NCBI RefSeq assembly: GCF_023952475.1
Contig: NZ_JALHRX010000020.1
Coordinates: forward strand, 1-64,000
From: Cupriavidus sp. WGlv3
Lineage (GTDB): Bacteria; Pseudomonadota; Gammaproteobacteria; Burkholderiales; Burkholderiaceae
Length of the DNA stretch: 64,000 bases
Direction of reading: 5' to 3'
Each line of letters opens with the position of its first letter. Position 1 is the stretch's first letter. Under the pieces are notes generated by a model. It made no database searches. It had not been told where the DNA came from and was given only the letters and a program-made list of their open reading frames with translations. The translations under genes and the position numbers were made by a program. Below, one piece after another: positions 19,277 to 28,004 of this stretch.

Positions 19277-20073
19277 GGCGACACCCGCGCCGCGATGCGG
19301 TTGCCGTTGTTGTCGTGGCCGGCCACGGTCAGGCCGGGCACCACCGCCTCGCGCAGGTCGAACGAGAAGATCGGGTTCTCGGCCACGGGCTCGTGCAGGG
19401 TCAGCCGCAACAGCGGCTGCCGCGCCGCGTCGGCCAGCACCAGCGTCTCAAGATGGAACGCCGGGATGCCTGCGACCAGGCCGGTGTCCATCGGGTGCAT
19501 CACGCGCAGGCGCACGCGTGCGCCGGCATCGCCCAAGGCCGGGAACACGCGCGCCTCGACCCGGTTGAGGGTGCGGCTCCAGCTGCCGTCGCGGCGGGTC
19601 GCGCCCGGCACGGTGCAGCCACCACCGCCGGCGTCGACCCACGCGCTGCCGACATGCCAGGTGCCGTCGCGCGTGCGCGCCGCCACCCGCACCGGCGAGG
19701 CCTGCTCCAGCTTGAAGCGGAACGACAGCGACGGGCGCACCCGCAGCGGCTCGAACGCCAGCACCGGGCGGATCGGGTTGCGGTCCACCGCCACCACGAT
19801 GCGCTCGACCTCGCCCAGCGCCGACGCGTCGAAGGCGATCGGCACGCGCATGGGGTCTTCGGCAAAGACGGGGCCGGTGACGCGCACGCGGCTGTCGAAC
19901 ACCACCGGCCCCTGCTGCAGCAGCTCCTTGTGGATCGAGGCCCATTGCGGCGACTGCATCGGATCGCTGTGCATGATCGCGGCACCGGTGCCGGGCGCGG
20001 CTGACACCGTGGCGCCGGCCAGTCCCAGCCATGCCAGCGCCAGCAGCGCCATGCCCTGCCGGCGGCCGGTCAT
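19273..20073 (-). CDS. SoxYZ-like carrier protein of quinoprotein systems
   Basis: A 266-residue secreted protein (signal peptide to about residue 25). It resembles a fusion of sulfur-carrier SoxY (N-terminal half) and SoxZ (C-terminal half, from about residue 165). A single cysteine, Cys153 in DAGGGGCTVPG, stands where SoxY has its carrier Cys in GGCGG. In sulfur oxidation that Cys bears the substrate. Here no sox oxidases are present, and the neighbours are quinoprotein genes, so the cargo is unknown. Overlaps neighbours by four bases on both sides. Confidence 0.7.
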   Translation of the reverse strand: MTGRRQGMALLALAWLGLAGATVSAAPGTGAAIMHSDPMQSPQWASIHKELLQQGPVVFDSRVRVTGPVFAEDPMRVPIAFDASALGEVERIVVAVDRNPIRPVLAFEPLRVRPSLSFRFKLEQASPVRVAARTRDGTWHVGSAWVDAGGGGCTVPGATRRDGSWSRTLNRVEARVFPALGDAGARVRLRVMHPMDTGLVAGIPAFHLETLVLADAARQPLLRLTLHEPVAENPIFSFDLREAVVPGLTVAGHDNNGNRIAARVSP

Positions 20074-20900
20074 GCCGGCGCCCCGCGGCCCGCCAGGCCG
20101 CGCTGCGGGTCGTAGCCGCGCAGCGCCAGCGCGAAAAACACCACCGCGCTGGCCGCGACGATGGCCAGGCTCTGCGGCGCCAGCTGCCCGTACAGCGCAA
20201 AGCGGATCGCCTCGACCGCATGCGTGAACGGGTTCAGCCGCGCCAGCTGGAACACCGCCTCGGCGCCCGACTCCTGCAGGCGCCACAGCGGATACAGCGC
20301 CGAGCTGATGAAGAACATCGGGAAGATGACGAAGTTCATGGTGCCCGCAAAATTCTCCAGCTGGCGCACATGGACCGACAGCAGCAGGCCAAGCGCGCCC
20401 AGCATCAGCGCGGCCAGCGTCATCGCGCCCAGGCCGGCCAGCAGGTGCAGCGGCGCGAAGCGGATGCCGAAGCCCGCCGCCACCAGCAGGAACGCGGCCA
20501 TCTGCAGCAGCGACAGCAGCGTGCCCGCCGCCAGCTTGCAGCCCAGCAACCAGCCGCGCGGCAGCGGCGCGGTCAGCAGCAGCCGCATCACGCCCATCTC
20601 GCGGTCGTACACCATCGCCAGCGACGACTGCATGCCGTTGAACAGCGCGATCATGCCCAGCAGCCCGGGCGCGACATAGACCTGGTATTCGATGTAGCTG
20701 TCGTACGGCGGCGCGATCGCGACGCCCAGCGCGTTCTGGAAGCCCGCGGCGAATACCAGCAGCCACAGCAGCGGGCGCACCAGCGACGACAGCAGCCGCC
20801 CGGGCTGGCGCAGGTACTTGCGCAGCTCGCGGCCGCAGACCGCGCGCAGCGCGCGCCAGCGATGGCGCATCGACGGGGGCAGGATTGCGGGCATGGTCAT
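20070..20900 (-). CDS. pedC: ABC-2 type permease of the alcohol/lanthanide Ped system
   Basis: A 276-residue ABC-2 family permease with six hydrophobic segments, matching the single-subunit membrane partner of the ATPase at 23093-23872. Family features are the cytoplasmic RELRKYLRQPGRLLSSLVRPLLWLLVF start and the re-entrant region with NGMQSSLAMVYDREMGVMRLLLTAPLPR. ABC-2 permeases usually export, yet in Pseudomonas putida the homologous PedA1A2BC system was linked to growth at low lanthanide concentration. Direction and cargo are unresolved. ATG at 20894 is an alternative start. Confidence 0.75.
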   Translation of the reverse strand: MTMPAILPPSMRHRWRALRAVCGRELRKYLRQPGRLLSSLVRPLLWLLVFAAGFQNALGVAIAPPYDSYIEYQVYVAPGLLGMIALFNGMQSSLAMVYDREMGVMRLLLTAPLPRGWLLGCKLAAGTLLSLLQMAAFLLVAAGFGIRFAPLHLLAGLGAMTLAALMLGALGLLLSVHVRQLENFAGTMNFVIFPMFFISSALYPLWRLQESGAEAVFQLARLNPFTHAVEAIRFALYGQLAPQSLAIVAASAVVFFALALRGYDPQRGLAGRGAPA

Positions 20901-20905
20901 GGGTG

Positions 20906-22084
20906 TCAGGTCGGGGCGGGGCACGCGGTGTCGGCTTCGTCGGCGCCCAGGGTGTCGAGGTTGTTCTTCGGATGCAGCACGCCTTCGACCGGCGCGATGC
21001 CGATCACGCCGTCGGGGTGCGCCAGCATCAGCGGCTGGCGCAGCTGGCGGTCCCAGCGCCGGAACGACAGCGGCGGGCCCTTGAAGCCGTCCACCACCAC
21101 CTGCCCCGCGGCCAGCGCCTGCGCCTGCGCGGCAAAGCCCGCGGGCTGCCGCACCACGCTCTCGGCAATGGCCTTGACCGCGACCCAGGCGGCCCAGTCG
21201 TAGCCGGTCATCGGCCGGCCCGCGGCGCGGGCGAAGCGCCGGTTGAGCTGCGGCCCGCCGTTGCGCTCCCAGGCCCAGTGCCAAGCCTGCGCGCCGAGGC
21301 CGCTGGCGCCCACCACCGGGCGCGGCAGCTGCGTGGCATAGGGCAGGCCGCGCGCGAACTCGCCGTCGGCGTCGGCCACCACCACCACGTCGTAGTCCGC
21401 GCCACTGGTCAGCATCCTGACGTTGGCCTGGTCGCGCTCGCGCGGATCGTTGGACAGCCGGAACGCGCGCTGCGCGCTCCAGGCGATGCCGAAGCGCCGC
21501 GCCGCGCCCAGCAGCGCCTCGCGCTGCGCGGCATCGGCCGGCGACGGCCCGCTCAGCAGCAGCGCGCGGCGCCACTTGCGCGCGGCCAGGTACTGCATCA
21601 GCGCGTCGGCGCGCATGCGCACGCTCGGCAGCGTATGCAGCAGCACCGGCGCGCAGCCGGCGCCGCGCAGCGCATCGTCGTCGGCCGAGACATTGAACAG
21701 CAGCGCCTCGCCCGGCCGGACCGCGCCCGCGGCGGCACGGACCGAAGCCGGCGGCAGGTCCAGCAGGATAAAGCGCGTGCCCTGGCGCGCCAGCGCCGCA
21801 ACCAGCGTGGCCACTTCGGCTTCGGTGCGGGCCTGCTGCGCCTCGACCCGGAGCGACTGGCCCGCGGCCTCCAGCGCAAAGCGCGCTTCCGCCGCCGCCA
21901 CCTGGGCGCCGTCGAGCGCGCGGCCCTGCGGCTGGTCGGGATAGCGCTGCGCCAGGCGCCGCGGCGCATGGCGGGCATCGTCGGCCAGCGACACCACCGC
22001 CACGCGCACCTCGACGGCGTGCAGTGGCGCCGCCAGCACCACCGCAAGCGTAAAGGCCAGCACCGCCAGCGCCCGCTCAGTCAT
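20906..22084 (-). CDS. Substrate-binding protein of the PQQ-associated ABC system
   Basis: A 392-residue periplasmic binding protein, signal peptide 1-23 (AAPLHAVEV), with the two-lobed branched-chain amino acid/urea receptor fold (ALDGAQVAAAEARFALEAAG near the N terminus, GYDWAAWVAVKAIAESV near the C terminus). It belongs to the group seen only with PQQ-dependent dehydrogenase loci and corresponds to LutA-type proteins in lanthanide clusters of methylotrophs. The ATG at 22084 lies inside the beta-propeller gene, which it overlaps by eight bases. The ligand is unknown. Confidence 0.75.
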   Translation of the reverse strand: MTERALAVLAFTLAVVLAAPLHAVEVRVAVVSLADDARHAPRRLAQRYPDQPQGRALDGAQVAAAEARFALEAAGQSLRVEAQQARTEAEVATLVAALARQGTRFILLDLPPASVRAAAGAVRPGEALLFNVSADDDALRGAGCAPVLLHTLPSVRMRADALMQYLAARKWRRALLLSGPSPADAAQREALLGAARRFGIAWSAQRAFRLSNDPRERDQANVRMLTSGADYDVVVVADADGEFARGLPYATQLPRPVVGASGLGAQAWHWAWERNGGPQLNRRFARAAGRPMTGYDWAAWVAVKAIAESVVRQPAGFAAQAQALAAGQVVVDGFKGPPLSFRRWDRQLRQPLMLAHPDGVIGIAPVEGVLHPKNNLDTLGADEADTACPAPT

Positions 22085-23096
22085 CGATCGCCACCGAATG
22101 CGGCACGCGGCCCGCCTTGAGCGTGGCCACCGCCTTGCGGCTGGCGGTGTCGACCACGCTGACATCGTCGGACAGCCCGTTGGCGACGTAGAGCCGCGCG
22201 TTGTCGCGGCTCAGCGCCAGCCCCCAGGCGCGCCGCCCCACCAGCACGTAGTCCTGCACGCGGCGCGATGCCACCTCGACCACTGCGACATGGTTGGCGC
22301 GGCCCAGCCCGATATAGGCGTGGCTGCCATCGCTGCGCGCCGCCATCCCGACCGGCGTCACGTCTTCGGCGCGCATGCCGCGCGGCGCGAAGGCGATGGT
22401 CTGCACCACCTCCAGCGTATCGGTGCGGATCACGCTGACGCTGGCCGACAGCTCGTTCGAGACCCACAGCTCCTTGCCGCCGCGCACCAGCAGCAGCCGG
22501 CGCGGCCGGTTGCCGACGCGGATATTGCGCACCACCTTGCGCGTGGCGACGTCGACCACATGGACCAGGTTGGCCACTTCGGAGGCCACGTACACCTGCC
22601 GTCCGTCCGCGCTGACCCTGACGCCCTCCGGTTCTTCGCCCACCCCGACCGCGAACACGCGCTTGCCTGAGCCGGTGTCGTAGGCCGACAGCAGCGCATC
22701 TTCTTCATTCGACACGTAGAGCGTGCGGCCATCGTGGCTGAGGTCGAACAGTTCCGGGTCGTCGCCGACCGGCAGCGACGCCACGGTCCTGCGCGTGGCG
22801 ACGTCGACCACGTCGACGCGATGGTCGTCGCTGCAGGCCACGTACAGCCGCGCGTGGTCCGGCGACAGCTGCAGGTGGCGCGGCCGCCGGCACTGGCGCC
22901 ACGACGCCAGCTGCTGGCCGCTGCCGGCAGCGTAGGCGGTCAGCGCGTCGTCCTTTTCGCTGGAGACAAAGACCTGGCCGGTGGCGGCGCGCGCGGGGCC
23001 GCCCTGGGCGCCCTCGGCCATGCCGGCGGCAACCAGCAACGCGGTGGCGATCAGCCAGGCGCCGGCGAGCCAGGCGGGGGATGGCATCGGCTTCAT
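22077..23096 (-). CDS. PQQ-catabolism-associated beta-propeller protein (YVTN repeats)
   Basis: A 339-residue secreted protein, signal peptide about 1-37, made of seven or so repeats of the form VxVVDxATRRxVxxxxVG (for example at VDVVDVATRRTVASLPVG and VHVVDVATRKVVRNIRVG). These fold into a YVTN-type beta-propeller. It sits between the ABC ATPase and the binding-protein genes with overlaps on both sides. Equivalent proteins occur in lut and ped clusters; lanthanide or PQQ binding is a reasonable guess, not shown by sequence. Confidence 0.78.
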   Translation of the reverse strand: MKPMPSPAWLAGAWLIATALLVAAGMAEGAQGGPARAATGQVFVSSEKDDALTAYAAGSGQQLASWRQCRRPRHLQLSPDHARLYVACSDDHRVDVVDVATRRTVASLPVGDDPELFDLSHDGRTLYVSNEEDALLSAYDTGSGKRVFAVGVGEEPEGVRVSADGRQVYVASEVANLVHVVDVATRKVVRNIRVGNRPRRLLLVRGGKELWVSNELSASVSVIRTDTLEVVQTIAFAPRGMRAEDVTPVGMAARSDGSHAYIGLGRANHVAVVEVASRRVQDYVLVGRRAWGLALSRDNARLYVANGLSDDVSVVDTASRKAVATLKAGRVPHSVAIDD

Positions 23097-23872
23097 GCGG
23101 TGAACTCCGTTTGCGCCGCGCGGAGGACCGACGGCGTCATGGCAAGAAAAGCGGCTTCCAGCGTCGCGGCCGCGGTGACGCCCAGCAGCGCGGCCGGGGT
23201 GCCATCGAAGCGCACCGCGCCGCGGTCGAGCACGATCACGCGGTCGGCCTGCTCCACCTCCTGTACCAGGTGGGTGGCCCACAGCACGCCGGCGCCGGCG
23301 TGCCGCGCCAGGCGCCGGGTCTCGGCCAGCAGCTGCACGCGCGAGGCCGGGTCCAACCCCACCGTCGGCTCATCGAGCAGCAGCATGGCCGGTTCATGCA
23401 GCAGCGCGCGCGCCAGCTCGACCTTGCGCCGGCTGCCGCCGGAAAGTTCGCGCACCGGCGCTTGCGCGCGCGGCGCCAGGCCGAAGGCCTGCAGCAGGCG
23501 CGCGCTCCGCTGCGCCGCCTCGCGCCGCGGCAGGCCATGCAGGTCGGCATGGAAGCGCAGGTTGGCCAGCACCGGCAGGTCCAGATCGATGGCGGGCTGC
23601 TGGAACACGATGCCCAGCTGCGCCAGCGCGCGCACCGGGTCGCGTCGCATGTCGCAGCCCATCACCGTGACCTGCCCGGCATCGGCGACGAACAGGCCGC
23701 TGAGGATCTGGAACAGCGTGGTCTTGCCCGCGCCGTTGGGCCCGAGCAGCGCCACGAACTCGCCGCGCCGCACGCACAGCGAGACTCCGTCGAGCGCGAC
23801 GCGCCCGCCGAACGCCTTGCGCACCGCGTCGCAAGCAAGCGCCGGCGCTTCCTGCATCGGCAGCGCGTTCAT
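23093..23872 (-). CDS. ABC transporter ATPase of the Ped/Lut-like system
   Basis: A 259-residue ABC ATPase. Walker A is GPNGAGKTT (residues 44-52), the Q-loop FQQPA, signature LSGGSRRKVELARAL, Walker B MLLLDEPTVGLD, and the H-loop WATHLVQEV. The type pairs with ABC-2 permeases, here the product of 20070-20900. Overlaps the Bug receptor stop and the propeller start by four bases each, so it is translated as part of one coupled operon. Confidence 0.85.
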   Translation of the reverse strand: MNALPMQEAPALACDAVRKAFGGRVALDGVSLCVRRGEFVALLGPNGAGKTTLFQILSGLFVADAGQVTVMGCDMRRDPVRALAQLGIVFQQPAIDLDLPVLANLRFHADLHGLPRREAAQRSARLLQAFGLAPRAQAPVRELSGGSRRKVELARALLHEPAMLLLDEPTVGLDPASRVQLLAETRRLARHAGAGVLWATHLVQEVEQADRVIVLDRGAVRFDGTPAALLGVTAAATLEAAFLAMTPSVLRAAQTEFTA

Positions 23873-24852
23873 AACTGCTCCTTCGCCCGTGCCGTGCCCG
23901 CACGCTGGGCAAAGCTGCGTTCGGTGTCCCAGGCCTGGCGCAGGAAGGCTTCGTATTGCGCGGTGCCCAGGTAAGTCAGTTCCTGGTCGTAGCGGGCCAG
24001 CTCGGCTAGATGGCGCGGCTGCTGCATGGCGGCGCGGAACGCGTCGTGCAGGCGCCTGACGATGGCCGCATCGGTGCCGCGCGGCACGCCGATGCCGTAG
24101 GGCGAGTTGTGGACCGCGTCGGCGAAGCCAAGCTCGGCCACGGTCGGCACCTCGGGCCAGCGCGCCGAACGCTGCGCGCTGAACACCGCCAGCAGGCGCA
24201 GCTTGCCGGACTCGACGAAGGGCGCGAAGCCGGTGGAATTGACGCCCGCCATCAGCGAGCCGTTGGCCACCGCCAGCATCTGGTCGGCGGTGCCGTGGTA
24301 CGGCACGTGCAGGTAGCGCACGCCGCTGCGGCCCAGCACGTCCTCCATCGCCAGGTGCGCGGTGGTGCCGATGCCGGTCGAGCCCACGGTCAGCTGGCCC
24401 GGGTGCGCGCGGCCCCAGGCAATCAGCTCGCGCAGCGAGCGCCACGGGCTGTCGGCGGGCACCACGATGCCGAAGGTATAGCCCGAGATCATCAGCACCG
24501 GCTGGATGTCGCGCAGCGGCTGCCACGCGGTCTTTTGCTGGTGCGGGAACCGGTACACCGTCAGCGGCAGCTGGCCGATGGTGTAGCCGTCCGGCCGTGC
24601 GGCGGCAAGCAGCCCGCCCACCAGCGTGCCGCCGGCGCCGGGCCGGTTCTCCACCACGATCGGCTGCCCCAGTTCGCGCCCGGCCAGCTCGGCCAGGATG
24701 CGCATCGAGATATCGGTGGCGCCGCCGGCTGGCCACGGCACCACCAGCGTGACCGGACGCGACGGATAGGCGGCTGCGCCCTCGGCCCGCGCGAATCCCG
24801 CCGGCAACAGGCCGAGGCACATCGACAGCAGGCAGGCAAGGCAACGGAACAT
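23869..24852 (-). CDS. Bug-family tripartite tricarboxylate receptor
   Basis: A 327-residue periplasmic binding protein of the Bug (TctC-like) family. Signal peptide ends near FARAEGAAAYPSRP; the hallmark SRPVTLVVPWPAGGATD and ENRPGAGGTLVGG segments are present. Bug proteins bind carboxylates and other small molecules and often lack a partner transporter; no TctA/TctB genes are here. It is first in the seven-gene quinoprotein operon, directly behind a -24/-12 promoter, which is an unusual place for a Bug protein. It may capture an alcohol, a carboxylate product or a metal complex; sequence does not tell. Confidence 0.82.
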   Translation of the reverse strand: MFRCLACLLSMCLGLLPAGFARAEGAAAYPSRPVTLVVPWPAGGATDISMRILAELAGRELGQPIVVENRPGAGGTLVGGLLAAARPDGYTIGQLPLTVYRFPHQQKTAWQPLRDIQPVLMISGYTFGIVVPADSPWRSLRELIAWGRAHPGQLTVGSTGIGTTAHLAMEDVLGRSGVRYLHVPYHGTADQMLAVANGSLMAGVNSTGFAPFVESGKLRLLAVFSAQRSARWPEVPTVAELGFADAVHNSPYGIGVPRGTDAAIVRRLHDAFRAAMQQPRHLAELARYDQELTYLGTAQYEAFLRQAWDTERSFAQRAGTARAKEQL

Positions 24853-24891
24853 GGCAAAGCACCGGACCGGGTTGGGATGCGGTGTGACACA

Positions 24892-24906
24892 GCAAGGCCG
24901 ATACCA
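24892..24906 (-). promoter_or_regulatory. Sigma-54 promoter for the Bug-ABC-SoxYZ operon
   Basis: The minus strand reads TGGTATCGGCCTTGC, with GG and GC at exact spacing and strong similarity to the pedF promoter (TGGTATGGCTCTTGC). Transcription would begin near 24880, about 28 nt before the Bug start codon. Confidence 0.7.
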
Positions 24907-25013
24907 TGTGCGATGCAGCACGGCATGTCGCACCCCGAGGACCTTGCCGGGCCGGCGCTGCACGGCTTGCGGCCGCCGCCTTGCAGCGACGCTTGCTGCG
25001 ATGCGCCGCGCAG

Positions 25014-25047
25014 CACTGTGCCGTGATGGAACACTGTGCGCTGATGG
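25014..25047. repeat. 18-bp-spaced tandem repeat, enhancer candidate
   Basis: CACTGTGCCGTGATGG (25014-25029) and CACTGTGCGCTGATGG (25032-25047) differ at two positions. Each is preceded by two or three bases that extend it to AGCACTGTG or AACACTGTG, like the half-sites near the dehydrogenase and pedF promoters. They lie about 110-150 bp upstream of the -24 element on the leftward side. Confidence 0.45.
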
Positions 25048-25176
25048 CAACGCCCCTTTGTCCTGTTTTGTGACAGGGCGCAGGCCCACGCTGCTGCCCG
25101 GTACGAAAACTGCTGAAGCCCTGCCCACAGGCGCGGCCCGATGCAGGCATGCGCCGCTATCCCGAGGAGACCGACC

Positions 25177-27618
25177 ATGCCAGCCATCCCGCGCCCTGCA
25201 CCGCCAGGCCAGCGGCCATCCCGACTTCCGCGCGCCGTCGCAGCCCGCCCGTGCCGCCGCGCCGCGGTGCTGTCCGCGCTGATCACGCTGCTGTGCCAGC
25301 GTGCCGCTGTGGCGCAACAGGACACTGTTGCGCCAAACCAGGACAGTACGCTGCTGCCCGAAGTGCTGGTGGTGGCCGCCGCGCCGCTGCCCGGCATCGG
25401 CGTGGCCAGCGACCTGGTGCCCTACACCGTGCAGACCGTGCACGGCAGCGAGCTCGGCGGCGCGCGCGCCGGCAACCTGGCCGACTACCTGAACCGCCAT
25501 CTCGCCGGCGTCAACGTCAACGACATCCAGGGCAGCCCGTTCCAGACCGACATCACCTACCGCGGCTTCCGCGCGTCATCGATCCCCGGCGTGCCGCAGG
25601 GGCTGTCGGTGTACCTGGACGGCATCCGCGTCAACGAGCCCTTCGGCGACGTAGTCAGCTGGGACATGATCCCGGAGGCGGCGCTGGCGAACGCGTCGCT
25701 GGTGTCCAGCGCCAACCCCGCCTACGGCCTCAACACGCTCGGCGGCGCGCTCGCCATGACCACGCGTTCCGGGCTGGACTCGCCCGGCTTCACCGCCGAC
25801 CTGTCCTACGGCAGCCAGGCGCGCAAGCGCGCCGACCTGTCCGGCGGCGTGCGCAGCGACAGCGGCTGGCATGCGTTCGCCGCCGGCACGCTGTTCCAGG
25901 AGCACGGCTGGCGTGACCATTCGGAGGGCCGGCTCGGCAATGTCTTTGCCAAGGCGGGCTACGCCGGCGCCAGCAGCAGCTGGGATGTCTCGGTGCTTCA
26001 TGGGCGCAGCACGCTGACCGGCAACGGGCTGGTGCCGAGCTATCGCGCGGCTGACGGCGGTACCCTGCCCGAGCTGTACCAGTCCAACCGGCGCGCGGTC
26101 TACACCTATCCCGACCAGACCCGCAACCTGGTCACGCAGGCGGCGCTCAACGGCCGCCACTGGTTCGACGACAAGACCAGCGCCGCGGCCATGGCTTATG
26201 TGCGCAACAGCCGCCGCGACACCGCCAACGGTGACGTCAATCCCGACTACGAGGCCTATGCCGAAGACTGCGAGGACGGCTTCGACGCCGACGGCAGCCC
26301 GCGCGGCGACGACTGCGGCATGACCCGCGCCGAAGGCGCGGCGCTGCACCCGGCGGTGCTGAACACCAGCCATATGCGGCAGCAGACCGTGGGCATGGCG
26401 CTGAGCCTGGCGCGGGAAGGCGAGCACCACGTGCTCAATGCCGGCCTGACGCTCGACCGCAGCCGCCTGACCTATTCGCAATACGCACAGCCCGGCAGCT
26501 TCACCGACGACCGCGGCGTGGTCGCCGATCCCGCCGCGGCCAACGCCCTGTTCTCCGGCGTCAGCGGCAATGCGCGCACGCTGGGCCTGTACCTGTCCGA
26601 TACCTGGTCGCTGACGCCCACCACCTTCCTGACCGCGTCGGCGCGCTGGAATCACGTCACCGTCAGCAATACGCTGCGCAACAGCGACGGCAGCGAGCAG
26701 CCGCGCGAAAGCTTCACCTACCGCCGCCTGAACCCGGCGCTGGGACTGGCGCAGAAGCTCGGCAGCGGCGTCACGGTGTTCGGCGGCTATGCGCAGAACA
26801 ACCGCGTGCCCACCGTGCTCGAGCTCGGCTGCGCCGACCCGGAGCGGCCCTGCCGGCTGCCGGCGGGCCTGCAGGCCGATCCCTACCTGAAGCAGGTGGT
26901 GTCGCATTCGTTCGAGGCCGGCGTGCGCTGGCACCCGCGCCCGCACACCGAGCTCACGGCGTCGCTCTACCGCATCGACAACCACGACGACATCCTGTTC
27001 GTGCGCGCACCGAATACGCAGCTCGGCTACTTCGCCAACTTCGACCGCACCCGCAACCAGGGGCTCGACCTGAGCGCGCGCCACCGCCTGGGCCCGGTCA
27101 CGCTGCGGCTGGCCTACAGCTACCTGCAGGCCACCTACCAGTCCGCCGGCGCGCTGGCCGCCGGCGAACGCACCATCGATATCCGCCCGGGCATGCGCAT
27201 GGCGGGACTGCCGCGCCATACGCTCAAGCTGGGCGCGGACTGGCAGGCGCTGGCCGGGCTGGTGCTGGGCGCCGACCTGGTGGCGGTGTCGGGCTCGGTC
27301 TCCAGCGGCAACGAGGACGGCCTGCGCAGCGACCCGCAGCCGGGCGCAGCGCCGCAGGCCGCCGACTGGAGCACGCCGGGCTACGCCACCATCAACCTGC
27401 GCGCGGCGTATCAGGTCAGCAAGCGCTTCGAGATCTACGCGCGCGTGGCCAACCTGCTGGACCGGCGCTACGAGACCTATGGACAGATCGCCAACGATGT
27501 GTTTCCCGGCGGCAACCTGGTGCGGCCGCACGTGGCCCCGGGCGATGCCGCCAGCGCGCTGTTTGTGGCGCCCGGGGCGCCGCGCAGTGTCTGGCTGGGG
27601 GTGGTGTTCCGGATGTAG
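25177..27618 (+). CDS. TonB-dependent outer-membrane receptor
   Basis: An 813-residue outer-membrane receptor. A long Arg/Pro-rich N terminus leads to a hydrophobic signal (AVLSALITLLCQRAAVAQ). The plug domain follows (about 70-200, DYLNRHLAGVNVNDIQG, TDITYRGFRASSIPGVPQGL, NPAYGLNTLGGALAM), then a 22-strand barrel ending in VWLGVVFRM with C-terminal aromatic. An acidic extracellular stretch near 365-395 (EDCEDGFDADGSPRGDDCG) might bind cations. The start at 25177 follows GAGGAGA. Its place beside a Ped/Lut-like transporter and a lanthanide-type dehydrogenase suggests a LutH-like role in uptake of lanthanide chelates, or PQQ uptake; this is inference. Confidence 0.85.
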   Translation: MPAIPRPAPPGQRPSRLPRAVAARPCRRAAVLSALITLLCQRAAVAQQDTVAPNQDSTLLPEVLVVAAAPLPGIGVASDLVPYTVQTVHGSELGGARAGNLADYLNRHLAGVNVNDIQGSPFQTDITYRGFRASSIPGVPQGLSVYLDGIRVNEPFGDVVSWDMIPEAALANASLVSSANPAYGLNTLGGALAMTTRSGLDSPGFTADLSYGSQARKRADLSGGVRSDSGWHAFAAGTLFQEHGWRDHSEGRLGNVFAKAGYAGASSSWDVSVLHGRSTLTGNGLVPSYRAADGGTLPELYQSNRRAVYTYPDQTRNLVTQAALNGRHWFDDKTSAAAMAYVRNSRRDTANGDVNPDYEAYAEDCEDGFDADGSPRGDDCGMTRAEGAALHPAVLNTSHMRQQTVGMALSLAREGEHHVLNAGLTLDRSRLTYSQYAQPGSFTDDRGVVADPAAANALFSGVSGNARTLGLYLSDTWSLTPTTFLTASARWNHVTVSNTLRNSDGSEQPRESFTYRRLNPALGLAQKLGSGVTVFGGYAQNNRVPTVLELGCADPERPCRLPAGLQADPYLKQVVSHSFEAGVRWHPRPHTELTASLYRIDNHDDILFVRAPNTQLGYFANFDRTRNQGLDLSARHRLGPVTLRLAYSYLQATYQSAGALAAGERTIDIRPGMRMAGLPRHTLKLGADWQALAGLVLGADLVAVSGSVSSGNEDGLRSDPQPGAAPQAADWSTPGYATINLRAAYQVSKRFEIYARVANLLDRRYETYGQIANDVFPGGNLVRPHVAPGDAASALFVAPGAPRSVWLGVVFRM

Positions 27619-27710
27619 CGCCGCCGTCTTCACGATTCCTTACAGACAACGGCGCGGGCACAATCTATTCTCCTGTCGCAAATGGAATCCCTCACAACAA
27701 GGAGAATGCA

Positions 27711-27905
27711 ATGAAATCCGTCCTGGCCCTTCTGGTTGCGTGCAGCGCGCTGCTCGGCGGCTGCGTGGTCGCCCCTTATGACACCTACGGCGGCGGCCCG
27801 CAGGGCTGCCCGCCGGGGCAGGCCAAGAAAGGCAACTGCCGCGTCGACGCGTACGGCAACGAGTCGTTCTGCCCGCCGGGCCAGGCCAAGAAGGGCCGCT
27901 GCTAA
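27711..27905 (+). CDS. Small Cys-rich lipoprotein with repeated CPPGQAKKG
   Basis: A 64-residue protein with a lipoprotein signal (SALLGGC, lipid-bearing Cys21). The mature part is about 44 residues with two copies of CPPGQAKKG (residues 33-41 and 54-62), each starting and closing with Cys. AAGGAG lies six bases before the ATG. Similar short lipoproteins are common in Burkholderiaceae without known function. Envelope location is clear; role unknown. Confidence 0.75.
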   Translation: MKSVLALLVACSALLGGCVVAPYDTYGGGPQGCPPGQAKKGNCRVDAYGNESFCPPGQAKKGRC

Positions 27906-28004
27906 GCCGGCGCGGGGCCGGCGCCGGCGTTCCTGCTGCTTGCGCCGGGCGGGCCGGCAGCCGGACAATGGTGCTGCGGACATTCCCTCTTGCAGGAGCG
28001 TGCC

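Larger units (their letters stand above)
24853..25176. other. Divergent control region of the ABC operon and TonB receptor
   Basis: A 324-bp region without a gene. It holds a -24/-12 promoter for the leftward operon (24892-24906), an inverted repeat (GTGCGA at 24909-24914 and TCGCAC at 24929-24934) and an 18-bp tandem repeat (25014-25047). No good promoter toward the TonB receptor was recognised. Confidence 0.5.

Noticed and set aside
18332-20073. Sulfur oxidation (sox) genes
   Set aside because: SoxYZ-like and SoxH-like proteins are present, but no soxA, soxX, soxB or soxCD; the context is quinoprotein alcohol oxidation.
25576-27633. Minus-strand frame of 685 codons opposite the TonB receptor
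   Set aside because: Same reasoning; the plus strand has signal, plug and barrel features.
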